A stretch of 64,000 nt of DNA, from the NCBI RefSeq assembly GCF_017354945.1, contig NZ_CP071503.1:3658001-3722000 (forward strand). The letters are read 5' to 3'. This document shows, one piece after another, positions 1 to 9,723 of this stretch. The position numbers and the translations under genes were made by a program. Below the pieces are notes generated by a model. The model saw nothing but the letters and a program-made list of their open reading frames with translations, made no database searches and was not told the origin of the DNA. Every line of letters starts with the position of its first letter. The first letter of the stretch is position 1. The DNA is from Shewanella avicenniae. Its GTDB lineage: Bacteria > Pseudomonadota > Gammaproteobacteria > Enterobacterales > Shewanellaceae.

Positions 1-683
1 TTGGCACCGATAAGCTTCAACCAACCAATTTGATAGCTTTGTTGCCAATGGCTTGGAGTTAGTTCGCGATTGAGGGCATTGGCAAAGATCAACATCGCCA
101 GCAGTTGCCATAAAGCCACCAAAATCGGCGGCACTAAAAAGCCAACGTAGTTGGTATTGCGATTAAACAGTGCGGTGGTTTGAGTCGTGACGGGGGCAAT
201 GTGGGTAGTCACTAACTTCGCTGGAACGCCATGAGCAAGCAGCGACTGCCGTGACAAATGCTGTAAGCCGTCCGCCAGCGCTAAACTGATTTGCGACGAT
301 AATAGCTTACCCACCAACAGAAATTGGCCGGTGTAACGAATATCAATTTGCGGCTGTTGCCCCAGTAGCAACTCACGGCGTAAACCATTGGGCAGTGTGA
401 CCATGGCAAACACCTCACCTTGGCGCATTGCCGCCACGGCGTCAGCGTGATTGGTGTAGCTAATTACCTGATTTACCGGGCTGGCGTCTAACGAACGGCT
501 CAGCATTCGGCTAACGCTGGAGTTATCCTGATCCACCAATGCCACCGGCAATTGCCGCGGCAGTCCCGAAGAAAATAGCCACCACAGCATTAGAAAGCCG
601 AGCAGCGGAATATAACTGATTAATGCCAGCTGCCAGTTGTCCTGCTTAAGTAAGCGAAGCTCACGCCGCAGCAGCGCCAACAT
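1..683 (-). CDS. ABC-2 type transporter permease, partial (C-terminal part beyond window)
   Basis: I translated this reading frame by hand because it runs off the left edge; about 227 codons are visible. It begins with a basic stretch, a hydrophobic segment (about residues 20-40) and then a long soluble region, and a second hydrophobic segment starts near residue 185. This N-terminal layout is typical of ABC-2 permeases of the YhhJ/YbhR type, which span the inner membrane and export substrates through a HlyD adaptor and TolC. The ATG shares one base with the TAA of the upstream adaptor gene (TAATG), so the two are translationally coupled. The substrate cannot be told, and no ATPase gene is visible; it may lie beyond the edge. 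Confidence 0.82.
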   Translation of the reverse strand, partial: MLALLRRELRLLKQDNWQLALISYIPLLGFLMLWWLFSSGLPRQLPVALVDQDNSSVSRMLSRSLDASPVNQVISYTNHADAVAAMRQGEVFAMVTLPNGLRRELLLGQQPQIDIRYTGQFLLVGKLLSSQISLALADGLQHLSRQSLLAHGVPAKLVTTHIAPVTTQTTALFNRNTNYVGFLVPPILVALWQLLAMLIFANALNRELTPSHWQQSYQIGWLKLIGA

Positions 684-1660
684 TAGTCCATCTCCTCCAG
701 CAGCACCGTCATTCCAGCGCGAAGATCCGCAATCGGCGTGGTAGGCCGTAGCTCGACCTCAAAGGTGCGCAGATCAAAATCATGGCCGCTTTCGGTAGCA
801 CGCCAAGTAGCAAAATCGCCCAGCGCACTGATATAACTCACTTTAAATTCAAATGACTTGCCCAATGCGGGAATGCGTAGTTGCTTAATATCACCTTGAT
901 GGAACTGCTTTAGCGCATCTTCGCGGACTTGAAAGATGGCCCAGCTATCTTGCATATCAATCAAGCTCACTACCGGAAAACCGCTACCAGCCAGCTCTCC
1001 CGGCTGCAATAACACTTCGGTAATTTCACCAGATTTTGGTGCACGCATCTGACTATCGGCCAGTACCGCATTCACCTCTTGCACAGCGCCCTCGGCGCGT
1101 TTGGCATTCCCAGCAGCAGCAACTTTTTGTTCGCTACGGGCGCCCTCTTGTGCCATATCAAACATCGCTTTCGCTGCTTGTTCGGTATATTTGGCCGCTT
1201 GCCATTGGGTATAGGCTTCATCGCGTTTCTGGCGTGCGACCACCCCATCATGGTGAAGGTTTTCCACACGGTCATAAGTGGTTTTCGCCAGCTCAGCAGC
1301 CGCTTTGGCTTTGAGCCACTGCTCGCGGGCTGCGGCAATTTGTTGCTTACGGGCACCGTTGTCTGCCTCTTGCTGCAAGGCTTGCGCCGATTGCAGTGCG
1401 CCACTGGCTTGCAGCAACTTGGCATTGAGTTCAGGACTATCAATAGCAAACAGCAGATCACCTGCTTGGACACTGTCACCGCGACGCACCATCACTTGCT
1501 CTACTCGGCCCGCCACTTTAGACGAGACGTTGTATTCACGCGCTTCCATCTGTCCTTGCAGCGGTTGTGGCGTGGGCGTGTAGGCTAACACCAAGCCATA
1601 GATCAGCGCGGCAGCAATGCCACCTAAAGCGACCGTCGCTAGTACCGAATTAGCGCGCAT
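683..1660 (-). CDS. HlyD/EmrA-family periplasmic adaptor (membrane fusion protein)
   Basis: The 325-residue protein has an N-terminal membrane anchor (about residues 5-27). The first half of a lipoyl/biotinyl-like domain follows (about 45-78, with the segment VAGRVEQVMVRRGDSVQAGD). Next come a long Ala/Gln/Lys-rich coiled-coil hairpin (about 80-190) and the second lipoyl half (about 206-236, APKSGEITEVLLQPGE). This is the standard order in adaptors that bridge an inner-membrane pump and a TolC channel. The start overlaps the end of the TolC-like gene by 11 bases and the stop overlaps the permease start, giving a compact channel-adaptor-permease operon. It resembles YhiI more than RND adaptors because the partner is an ABC-2 permease. 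Substrate unknown. Confidence 0.87.
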   Translation of the reverse strand: MRANSVLATVALGGIAAALIYGLVLAYTPTPQPLQGQMEAREYNVSSKVAGRVEQVMVRRGDSVQAGDLLFAIDSPELNAKLLQASGALQSAQALQQEADNGARKQQIAAAREQWLKAKAAAELAKTTYDRVENLHHDGVVARQKRDEAYTQWQAAKYTEQAAKAMFDMAQEGARSEQKVAAAGNAKRAEGAVQEVNAVLADSQMRAPKSGEITEVLLQPGELAGSGFPVVSLIDMQDSWAIFQVREDALKQFHQGDIKQLRIPALGKSFEFKVSYISALGDFATWRATESGHDFDLRTFEVELRPTTPIADLRAGMTVLLEEMD

Positions 1661-3047
1661 TCCTTATCTCCTGCTGTTTACTGTATCCAATAAAATCATC
1701 TAATTGCCCGCTAACTGCCATCAGGTGTGCATAGGCTTGCAGATAGCGATATTGCGCCGCCAACTGCTTGGTATTGACTGCACTGAGTTTTAATTCAGCG
1801 TCAACGCGCTCCACCGAGGTCGCCAAGCCTTGATTGAATGCCAATTCACGTAGGTGCAGATTTTCGACCGCTAATTCCCGCGAGGTATTCAGCGAGTGGA
1901 TCTCCTCTGCGGCCTGTTGCATCTGGCGGTAACTCTGATCCACCAGCAGGCTCAGATCTTCGGTGGTTTGTGCTTTGGTATAACGGGCTTGCAATAACGC
2001 ACTTTTCGCCGCCAACACTTTGCCACTGCGGCCATCGCGGCTAATAATCGGCACTCGCACCCCTACGCCCACCATCCAATCCGGGCTCATCTGCGACAGT
2101 AAGCTATCGTCTTCATACAGGGTGTAATTACCGAACAGATACACTGTGGGCTTAAATTTGCCATTTTCCAAATCAATCAAACCCTTGGCTTGTTGCTCTT
2201 TGGCCGCGAGCAGTTTAAGCGCTGGATGTTGGCTTAAAGTTAATTCAGTCACTTGCGGCAGTGACGGCGCTTGCTGCAGCACGAACATCGGCGTGCTGGC
2301 ATTGGCGTCGGTTTGATGCAGTAAACGTCGCAGCGCGATTTGCGCCAACTCAAATTGGCGCGTGGCACTCGCCAACGTCACCTTGGCATCGTCGAGCGCC
2401 ACTTCAGCGTTGAGTCGCTCAACTTTGGCTATCTGCCCCTGCTGTTCCATTTTTAGCGCGTGCTGATAATGGGTGGTCAGCGATGCGACCAACTGCTGTT
2501 GCGTGCTCACTAACGACTGGCTCACGGTCACGGCAAAATAGCGATCGATCAGCGTGGTAAATAGCTCACGCCGAGTCAGCTCATGTTGCTGTTGTTTTTC
2601 GGCCAGCTGCGCCTTACGGATGCCTTGTGCCGCAGTGATTTGGCCACCGGTGTAAATCGGCCACATCGCCTGCAAGCTGGCGTTAAAGACCTCTTGCTCG
2701 GTGAACGGCGTAATAAACATCGCATGGGGAATGGCGGCAAAAATTTGGGCAAACTGTGCAGGTAATGAGGACAGATCCATTGATGCCAATGGATTTAAGC
2801 GGGTGATATCCAGTTCGAGCGGCTTTTCCAGCCGAGTATAACTGCCGTTTAGGGTAAGTGACGGCAAGTAAAGCTCTTTGGCTGCTTGCTGCTCAGCTTC
2901 GGCAGAGACCATTTGCAGGCCGTCCGCCGCTAACTTATCGCTCACTTGTTGTAGCTGTTGCCATGCATCAGCCAAACTCACTGGCGTTGCCTGTGCCAAC
3001 GGCAACCACAGCAAACTTAACCAACACACTATTTTGTTGCGCTTCAT
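1650..3047 (-). CDS. TolC-family outer membrane efflux channel
   Basis: The 465-residue protein has a signal peptide (residues 1-20, ending LAQA). Two repeats of the outer membrane efflux protein fold follow, about residues 22-235 and 255-450, rich in Ala, Gln and Leu helices as expected for the periplasmic barrel. It is the first gene of the efflux operon, and its ATG has an AGAGG ribosome-binding site. A perfect 16-base palindrome lies just upstream, which suggests local repression by an unlinked or off-window regulator. It is a dedicated channel for the downstream adaptor and permease rather than the general TolC, judging by the operon. Confidence 0.87.
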   Translation of the reverse strand: MKRNKIVCWLSLLWLPLAQATPVSLADAWQQLQQVSDKLAADGLQMVSAEAEQQAAKELYLPSLTLNGSYTRLEKPLELDITRLNPLASMDLSSLPAQFAQIFAAIPHAMFITPFTEQEVFNASLQAMWPIYTGGQITAAQGIRKAQLAEKQQQHELTRRELFTTLIDRYFAVTVSQSLVSTQQQLVASLTTHYQHALKMEQQGQIAKVERLNAEVALDDAKVTLASATRQFELAQIALRRLLHQTDANASTPMFVLQQAPSLPQVTELTLSQHPALKLLAAKEQQAKGLIDLENGKFKPTVYLFGNYTLYEDDSLLSQMSPDWMVGVGVRVPIISRDGRSGKVLAAKSALLQARYTKAQTTEDLSLLVDQSYRQMQQAAEEIHSLNTSRELAVENLHLRELAFNQGLATSVERVDAELKLSAVNTKQLAAQYRYLQAYAHLMAVSGQLDDFIGYSKQQEIRNAR

Positions 3048-3056
3048 CCAAACCTC

Positions 3057-3072
3057 TAGAGTATTTACTCTA
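3057..3072. promoter_or_regulatory. Palindromic candidate operator of the efflux operon
   Basis: A perfect inverted repeat (TAGAGTA, two bases, TACTCTA) sits 10-25 bases upstream of the TolC-like ATG, overlapping the region of the transcript start or ribosome-binding site. Such a short, tightly spaced dyad is typical of TetR- or MarR-type repressor operators, common for drug-efflux operons. No regulator gene is visible in the window next to it, so the binder is unknown. Confidence 0.5.
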
Positions 3073-3132
3073 ACTCCATGTAGATAATATCACTGGCACC
3101 TATGAGATGCCAGCAAGCCAACAAAGGCGACA

Positions 3133-3151
3133 TTAAACCCAACTGGTTTAA
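3133..3151 (-). terminator. Weak hairpin at the end of tldD
   Basis: TTAAACC, a five-base loop and GGTTTAA form a 7-bp stem that overlaps the tldD stop codon. On the minus strand it is not followed by a convincing T run, so termination may be partial and some tldD transcription may reach the efflux operon. Confidence 0.35.
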
Positions 3152-4596
3152 GCTGTGCCGCCTACCGTCATGCGGTCGAGTTTCAGCGTAGGTTGGCCAA
3201 CGCCGACGGGAACGCTTTGGCCATCCTTACCACAAACGCCAACCCCTTTATCCAACGCCAGATCGTTACCGACCATGGAGATCATGCTCATCGCTTCTGG
3301 GCCGTTACCGATCAAGGTGGCACCTTTGACCGCTTGGGTAATTTCGCCGTTTTCAATCAGATAAGCTTCTGAGGCAGAGAACACAAATTTACCTGAGGTG
3401 ATATCCACTTGGCCGCCACCAAAGTTAGGCGCGTAGATCCCCTTTTCAACTGAGGCGATAATGTCTTTTGGATCGCTCTGCCCCGCCAGCATGTAGGTGT
3501 TGGTCATCCGTGGCATTGGCAGATGGGCATAGGATTCACGGCGGCCGTTTCCGGTCGGCGCTTGTCCCATCAAGCGCGCATTGAGCTTGTCCTGCATGTA
3601 GCCCTTGAGCACGCCGTTTTCAATCAATACGTTGTAATGCGTTGGTGTGCCTTCATCATCGATATTGAGCGAGCCACGACGATTTGGCAGAGTGCCATCA
3701 TCCACAACAGTGACCAGTTCTGACGCCACTTGTTGCCCCACACGCCCACTAAAGGCACTGCTGCCTTTACGGTTAAAGTCACCTTCAAGGCCATGACCAA
3801 CGGCTTCATGCAACAATACGCCTGGCCACCCAGCACCCAATACCACCGGCATTTCACCGGCAGGTGCATCAATGGCCGTGATGTTGACTTGCGCTTGGCG
3901 CACCGCTTCACGGGCAAAGGCAAAGCACATGGGCAAACCATCATCGCCATTAGCCATCAATACTGAGTAGTCGTGACGACCACCGCCACCTGAACCACCG
4001 CGCTCACGGCGCCCCTTGTCTTCAATAATCACCGAACAGTTAAACCGCACCAGTGGCCGAATATCGGCAGCCAAAGTGCCATCACTGGCGGCGACGAGGA
4101 TCTCTTCGTAAACCCCAGCAAGGCTGACCACCACTTGAATGATGCGGCTATCAAGACTGCGAATATAGGCATCAGCTTGTTTGAGCAGCTCAATTTTGCG
4201 GGCTTCGTTGAGCGCCGCGATTGGATCGTGCTCGGCATATATCGGCTTAACGCCGCGACGTTTCCACGCCTGTACCTTGTGTTGGGCGCCACTGGCGGCA
4301 ATACCACGAGCGGCTTCAGCTGCTGCGGTTAACGCGTGCGGAGTAATTTCATCCGCGTAAGCAAATCCGGTTTTTTCACCACTGTTGGCGCGTACACCCA
4401 CGCCCCGTTCAATATGAAAACTGCCTTCTTTGATGATGCCGTCTTCCAGCACCCATGACTCGTGGCGACTGCCTTGGAAATACAGATCGGCAAAATCCAC
4501 TTGATGCTGATGGATGCGTTTCAGATAGCCTTGCAGATCTTCGAGATCGAGTCCTTGCTGTAACAGGCTGTCCCCAACTTGAGTTAAAAATGGCAT
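3148..4596 (-). CDS. tldD: TldD metalloprotease
   Basis: The 482-residue protein matches the normal length of TldD. The metal-binding motif HEAVGH is at residues 263-268 and a Cys at 455 (in VCGKDGQ) corresponds to the third metal ligand of the family. TldD works with its partner TldE/PmbA in the cytoplasm as a heterodimeric protease. The pair trims unfolded peptides, matures some ribosomally made peptides and was linked to degradation of the CcdA antitoxin. No pmbA gene is in the window. The gene ends the conserved mre-maf-rng-yhdP-nitrilase-tldD block, 38 bases after the nitrilase-family gene. Confidence 0.95.
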   Translation of the reverse strand: MPFLTQVGDSLLQQGLDLEDLQGYLKRIHQHQVDFADLYFQGSRHESWVLEDGIIKEGSFHIERGVGVRANSGEKTGFAYADEITPHALTAAAEAARGIAASGAQHKVQAWKRRGVKPIYAEHDPIAALNEARKIELLKQADAYIRSLDSRIIQVVVSLAGVYEEILVAASDGTLAADIRPLVRFNCSVIIEDKGRRERGGSGGGGRHDYSVLMANGDDGLPMCFAFAREAVRQAQVNITAIDAPAGEMPVVLGAGWPGVLLHEAVGHGLEGDFNRKGSSAFSGRVGQQVASELVTVVDDGTLPNRRGSLNIDDEGTPTHYNVLIENGVLKGYMQDKLNARLMGQAPTGNGRRESYAHLPMPRMTNTYMLAGQSDPKDIIASVEKGIYAPNFGGGQVDITSGKFVFSASEAYLIENGEITQAVKGATLIGNGPEAMSMISMVGNDLALDKGVGVCGKDGQSVPVGVGQPTLKLDRMTVGGTA

Positions 4597-4634
4597 GAAT
4601 ACACTCTCACTAGAACACAGGTTCTGGTTGATAA

Positions 4635-5480
4635 TTATTTTTTCGACGCCGCCTGTAATTGCGGTGCCGCAAAGCGATTATGTTGGCAGACTGGCATATC
4701 TTGACGAACTTTCGCAACTAGCTGTTTATCTAGCTTAGCTTGCACCCAGCCGGTGCCCTCGGCTAACTGCGCCACAATGTTGCCCCAAGGGTCGACAATC
4801 ATCGACTGCCCCCAGGTTTGACGCCCGCCTTCATTATGGGCGCCCCATTGTGCCGCCGCCAAAATATAGCACTGGGTTTCGATGGCGCGGGCGCGCAGTA
4901 AAACTTCCCAATGCGCCGCCCCCGTGACTTTAGTAAACGCCGCGGGAACGATAATCAGCTCAGCTCCCTGCAGCCGCAGTGCTCGAAACAGATCGGCAAA
5001 GCGCAGATCGTAACATACGGTCATCCCCAGATTGCCAAAGGGCGTGGGGATCACCGATACCCGCTCACCCGCGCAAAAGGTGTCACTTTCACGATAGGCG
5101 CCAGTGTTATCACTGACATTCACATCAAACAGATGCAATTTGTCGTAACTGCCGAGTTCAACACCTTGATCGTCAAACAAAATGCTGCGGCTATACACGC
5201 GGCCATCCCCACTGGCGACTGGAATCGTCCCTGCCGCAAGATATACTTGATAACGTTTAGCTAATGTGGCGAGTCGGGCTTTGAGCGAATCATCGCCGCT
5301 GGTTGACGCCCAAGCTAACTGCTCACCTTCGTGGCCGCCGAACAACAAACTACATTCTGGCAATACCACCAATTGAGGCTCAGCGGCCTGACGCGGTAAC
5401 TGCGCCAGTTGCTGCTCAATAAACGCGAGATTCTCAAGCGGCTTGCGGCTGCTTTGGCACTGTAACAGGCTGACTTGCAT
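4635..5480 (-). CDS. Carbon-nitrogen hydrolase (nitrilase superfamily amidase)
   Basis: The 281-residue protein carries the nitrilase-superfamily triad: Glu42 (in LVVLPEC), Lys114 (in YDKLHLFD) and Cys156 (in [10 protein letters not shown]). Length and motif context fit the Nit1 branch, whose characterised members act as deaminated-glutathione amidases in metabolite repair. That assignment is from family knowledge; other small amides cannot be excluded. The start codon lies 47 bases inside the end of yhdP, an unusually long overlap, but the protein start [10 protein letters not shown] fits the beta-strand that opens the family fold. It is a cytoplasmic enzyme expressed with the cell-shape and envelope genes upstream. 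Confidence 0.85.
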   Translation of the reverse strand: MQVSLLQCQSSRKPLENLAFIEQQLAQLPRQAAEPQLVVLPECSLLFGGHEGEQLAWASTSGDDSLKARLATLAKRYQVYLAAGTIPVASGDGRVYSRSILFDDQGVELGSYDKLHLFDVNVSDNTGAYRESDTFCAGERVSVIPTPFGNLGMTVCYDLRFADLFRALRLQGAELIIVPAAFTKVTGAAHWEVLLRARAIETQCYILAAAQWGAHNEGGRQTWGQSMIVDPWGNIVAQLAEGTGWVQAKLDKQLVAKVRQDMPVCQHNRFAAPQLQAASKK

Positions 5481-8400
5481 GGGGTAGCTCCTCGGTCGCT
5501 GGCGGCTCGGGTTGTGGCAATGTCATGGCAGGGGGCAATTGCTCAGCTGTTGGTTCAACGGCTGGCTCAACCTGCGACTCAAGCTTCGGTTGCGAGGGTT
5601 GCGCAGCAGGAGATGTTGGCATCGGCACCACATTGCTTGGCATAGTCTTTTGGCTTGCATCATTTGCTGCTGGCACAGCAACCTCAACTGCCGCTGGCGC
5701 GGTGGCATCAGTGGCGTTTACATCACCGCCATTGTGTAGTTCCGCCTCTGTATTATTGGCATCCACCGCGTTATCCGTCGGCAGAATACTCTTCGGGATC
5801 TCTATCTCTTTGCTTTTACGCTCAAGCTCTTCCAACTTAGGATTCGCCATGGTGCCAGTGAGGCGGAAACGAATTTCCGAGATGACTTCAATCACTGGCT
5901 CGAGCACCTTGGTTAAGGCGAACGCGCCCAAGCCCATCGTCCACGCGCTGGTACTCAGCAGTACCACCGTTGGTACACTTGAGGCCAATTTTGGCGCAAA
6001 ACGAATGTCATAGTTGAGGCTTTGACTAACCAAATCGGTGTAACCGCGCACATTCATGTTGCCCGCTACCGCATCCATCTCGGTATTGGTGGTTTGTAAC
6101 TGTCCGTTATTCAAACGCAAGTCGCCACCAAAGCTATTGAAATAAAGCCCTTTACCAAACACATCCGAGAAATCGAGCGACAGTTTACGCAGCAGCGAAT
6201 CCAAGCTAAACAGCGAGAAAATGCGCGCACCTTTGTCGCTTAGCTGCTCCATATGGCCTTTACCAAGATCAAAGCGCACGTCACCGTTTAAGGTCGGCAG
6301 ATTAAAGGCGGTTGGGCTGCCGTGCCAATCAAGGTTAGCGTTGAGCTTTAACGCCGATTCTTTCACGCCTGGGTTGACGTCAAAAATGGCCGCCAGTTGT
6401 TCAAAATTGGCCGAATCTACGGCAAAGTTGACCTTGGTGAGGTTCTCGCCATCTTTGGTTAACCAGTCGCCCTGCCCTTGCAACTCACCTGCTGGCGAGC
6501 TTAACGAAAAGGTTTGGATATGATAGCCACTCTCTGACGGTGCGCCTTGTAATACTAGGTGACCAAGACCGCGTCCGAGGTAACTAAAATCGTTAATATC
6601 CACCGCTAATGGCGGTAGTTGCGATGGTTCAGTAACGGTAGCGGCAGAGTCTGCAGCGGTTGCAGGGACGGCTACCAATGCCAAGTGATTCGCGACCACT
6701 TTTAAGCCTTGATTCCACCAATCGGGGAAGATCTCCACGCTGCCGTTAAATTCCGGTGCGTCGATATTAAACTGCCAAGACTGCTCAGTATCATGCGCGT
6801 CTAGATTCACGTTGGTGAATTGATGACCCAACATGGCGAGTTGTGCCACGTTACCGCCGATCGCCGCTAATGGAGGGAAGAAGCCTCGCGGTTTTGCCGC
6901 GTCTATCAGCTCGACAACATCAGTGGCGGGGACCGCCGTCGCATCCATTGCTGCGGTGCTTGCTGCCACATCAGCATTCACCACGGGCTCAGCACTTTGG
7001 CGATCCGCTTGCACTTTGCCATAATTAACAAAGGCTTCAATCACTGGTTGCCAATCATTAAATTGGGTTTCGCCTAACGCCAGCCACAACTTACCATCTT
7101 GCTTCGTCAGACTATCACCGCTGCGGAAAGGGCGACCGAGCATGACATCGTAGCTTTTCAGATTGTCGGCATCGACATCAAAACTGCCCCAGAATTCGGC
7201 GAGATTGGCCATGCGGATATCGAGTGATGCCTGTTTATCGTCACCCAGTAGTTCAGCCGAGGCGCTGAGTGGTTGCCCGACCAGCTTATTAAATGGTGCC
7301 GGCATATTTAACGCGGTTTGGGTTAAATCGGCATCGGCATTGGCTTGCACGCGAAAACCTGTGTCATCAAAAATCAGCCGTAAGTTAGCGTTCCAGCCCA
7401 TTTTGCCGCTATAAAACGGTTTGAGCGGATTGTTGAGTTCATCGGGCAAGCGACTCAGATCCCACTGACTGTTCAGCTTCACATTGACACCAAAGTGCTC
7501 ATTGACGCGGCCAGTATTGAAACTCAAGCTCAGCGGTTGACGGTACATGAATCCGGTCAGTTTTTCGGAGCTAATCAATTCATTGACAAAGCTGACATTG
7601 CCATTCAGCTTATTGAGGAACACCCCAGGTTTACTGACGTACACTGGCGTATTGTTAAATGCGACCTGACCCCGCACATCCGTTTGACCACCTTCGTAGA
7701 GCGGAATGTCCAGATGCAACTCGCCTTCAATCGCGCCGCGGATCTGCACGATATTGAGGGTGGAACTGACACTGGTCAGCGGCGAACGTTTCATCACCTC
7801 GGTGACATCTTGGCCTCGGGCATTGAGCTTGGCATCCACCAACAACTGGCTATGCTCAGCCATAGTTGGGATCACAATATCGGCGCCGCTAATATCCACT
7901 TTGCGCAGCATCCCTTGCTGCACATGGAGCTTCATGGCGGCGTTTTCAAATAGGGCATCGAGGGTTAATTGCGTCACCGCAGGCCAGTTCGGCTGAAATG
8001 CATAGCTCCCTTGCTTCATAGTAAAGCCTGCTTGAAATACCCCTTGCTGCTCGGCATAAGGAAAATCGGCAAAGGCGCCGCGCCACACCACGGCGGCATC
8101 ATCGGTATGCCCCGCTTTGATGGCGTTGGTCAGATAGCTGCTAAGGTCTTTACCCATCGCTTTGATCGGAAAATAACGATGCGCTTTGGCCATATCATGC
8201 AGTTGCAGTGCTGCTGACAAACTCAGTTGTGGACTCTCGCTAAAATCCATCGCGGCGCTGGCGTTTAAGCTTAAATCTGAGTTAGCTAACGCCAGTGCAG
8301 GCACGATTAATCGCTGCGCCGCCAGATCAAACCCCAGTTTCATTGCCTCGCCGTCAAATTGTAACGGTGCGCTAAATTGATCGCCAAAATCTAACTGATA

Positions 8401-9723
8401 GGCCTGCGCTGGAAGCTCGGCAGACAGAAAGCCGCCATGCAACGCTAAAGTAATATCGAGCGGAGCACTGCCCGGTACGCCTGCCGATGGCCGCCAACTG
8501 ACCTGTTTAATCGGCACGCTCAACTGCAGTTGTTGATCATCACCTTGATAGAGATTCAGCGCGCTAATTTGCCCGCTCGTATTGAGATCCAACACTTGCT
8601 GCAGCGCGGTCGGACTAATGCCCGGGATTAACGGGATAAGTGGCCGCAACGCTGACAGCTCAATGCTCGACACATGACCATACAGCTGCTTACCACGGCG
8701 CTCGGCCTGTACGCTAAAATCCTGCCACGACTGCTTGTTACTGCGAAATGCCAGCCCCTGACTGCTAAATTGCCAGCCAGTTGCGGTGCTATGCCACACA
8801 AAATCACCGCCATCAATGGCGAAACTTTGCTGCTCGTTCTCCTGCTGCCAATCTAATGCGCTCTGCCCCAGCCGAATCAAACCACTGCCAATGCTGCGCT
8901 GACTAACATCAAACCAAGCTTGTAGATTAACCACCCCTTGCACCGGAATCGACAGCGGCTCATTTCGCGCTTTACTGCGCTCAGATGCCCATGCGCCTAG
9001 GTTAAGTTGATTAGCCGTCAGGTAGAGCTGGCCTTTAATGCTGTCAGGATCATAACCATCCCCTGCAAGATCGACATTGAGGCTTAAGTGCTCACCGCCC
9101 AAAGGGGTTTCATCCAGATACAGTGCGCCACTGGCGCGGTGACGCTGACCGTGATTGAGCCAACGCAATTGGCGCAGATGGATGGGTTGATATTGATGCG
9201 CCGCGGACACCAACTGCACCGTGGCATCATCAATCGCATATTGTTCGAGTTGCTCTAACAGCAAGGCATAGAGCCAATCAAGATTCGTGTGAGTAGAAGC
9301 CGCTTTTGCGGTGGTCGCAGCAGACGCAGCAGCCGGGCGAGTCAACTTGTCGAGATCGAGCGTCAGATAGACATGATCAAAGTTAACGTTTTCAACCTGT
9401 GGTTTAAGGGTTAGCAGGGTTTGCCAGAAATCGAGTTTAATCTGCACATTTTGCACCGCAAAGGTGAGCGGTAGCTGCGATTGCTGCGGCAATGACACAG
9501 ACGCGACGCTGACCGACGGGCCATACGCTTGCCACTTGGCGGACAGTTGGCCTAACTTCAGTTGCACCCCATACTGCTGCTCAACGTATTGCGCTAAACG
9601 CTGTTCATCGAGCTGCGGCAGTAGGCCGCGAATAAGACTGACCGTTAGCGCGAATAACACCAAAATCAGTGCTAAAACTTGCCAAAATAGCCGGCCAATC
9701 TTGTAAGTTAGGCGTTGTGTCAC
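5434..9723 (-). CDS. yhdP: YhdP, AsmA-like envelope lipid-transport protein
   Basis: The 1429-residue protein has one N-terminal membrane anchor (about residues 10-32) followed by a very long periplasmic repeat region of the AsmA/TamB type. A C-terminal DUF3971/AsmA_2 portion follows (about 1090-1330). Family members are bridge-like proteins that, with TamB and YdbH, carry phospholipids to the outer membrane. It is longer than the roughly 1266-residue E. coli protein, chiefly because of Ala/Thr-rich insertions and a Pro/Ala/Glu-rich low-complexity tail over about the last 110 residues. It starts with GTG, overlapping the TAG of rng by one base. It belongs to the conserved block downstream of mreBCD. 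Confidence 0.9.
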   Translation of the reverse strand: MTQRLTYKIGRLFWQVLALILVLFALTVSLIRGLLPQLDEQRLAQYVEQQYGVQLKLGQLSAKWQAYGPSVSVASVSLPQQSQLPLTFAVQNVQIKLDFWQTLLTLKPQVENVNFDHVYLTLDLDKLTRPAAASAATTAKAASTHTNLDWLYALLLEQLEQYAIDDATVQLVSAAHQYQPIHLRQLRWLNHGQRHRASGALYLDETPLGGEHLSLNVDLAGDGYDPDSIKGQLYLTANQLNLGAWASERSKARNEPLSIPVQGVVNLQAWFDVSQRSIGSGLIRLGQSALDWQQENEQQSFAIDGGDFVWHSTATGWQFSSQGLAFRSNKQSWQDFSVQAERRGKQLYGHVSSIELSALRPLIPLIPGISPTALQQVLDLNTSGQISALNLYQGDDQQLQLSVPIKQVSWRPSAGVPGSAPLDITLALHGGFLSAELPAQAYQLDFGDQFSAPLQFDGEAMKLGFDLAAQRLIVPALALANSDLSLNASAAMDFSESPQLSLSAALQLHDMAKAHRYFPIKAMGKDLSSYLTNAIKAGHTDDAAVVWRGAFADFPYAEQQGVFQAGFTMKQGSYAFQPNWPAVTQLTLDALFENAAMKLHVQQGMLRKVDISGADIVIPTMAEHSQLLVDAKLNARGQDVTEVMKRSPLTSVSSTLNIVQIRGAIEGELHLDIPLYEGGQTDVRGQVAFNNTPVYVSKPGVFLNKLNGNVSFVNELISSEKLTGFMYRQPLSLSFNTGRVNEHFGVNVKLNSQWDLSRLPDELNNPLKPFYSGKMGWNANLRLIFDDTGFRVQANADADLTQTALNMPAPFNKLVGQPLSASAELLGDDKQASLDIRMANLAEFWGSFDVDADNLKSYDVMLGRPFRSGDSLTKQDGKLWLALGETQFNDWQPVIEAFVNYGKVQADRQSAEPVVNADVAASTAAMDATAVPATDVVELIDAAKPRGFFPPLAAIGGNVAQLAMLGHQFTNVNLDAHDTEQSWQFNIDAPEFNGSVEIFPDWWNQGLKVVANHLALVAVPATAADSAATVTEPSQLPPLAVDINDFSYLGRGLGHLVLQGAPSESGYHIQTFSLSSPAGELQGQGDWLTKDGENLTKVNFAVDSANFEQLAAIFDVNPGVKESALKLNANLDWHGSPTAFNLPTLNGDVRFDLGKGHMEQLSDKGARIFSLFSLDSLLRKLSLDFSDVFGKGLYFNSFGGDLRLNNGQLQTTNTEMDAVAGNMNVRGYTDLVSQSLNYDIRFAPKLASSVPTVVLLSTSAWTMGLGAFALTKVLEPVIEVISEIRFRLTGTMANPKLEELERKSKEIEIPKSILPTDNAVDANNTEAELHNGGDVNATDATAPAAVEVAVPAANDASQKTMPSNVVPMPTSPAAQPSQPKLESQVEPAVEPTAEQLPPAMTLPQPEPPATEELPHASQPVTVPKQPQAA

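Noticed and set aside
1079..1588. 169-residue plus-strand open frame opposite the HlyD-like gene
   Set aside because: Lies wholly inside a strongly supported gene on the other strand and shows no domain.
5525..6013. 162-residue plus-strand open frame opposite the yhdP tail
   Set aside because: Low-complexity shadow of the Ala/Pro-rich yhdP end; no start signal or domain.
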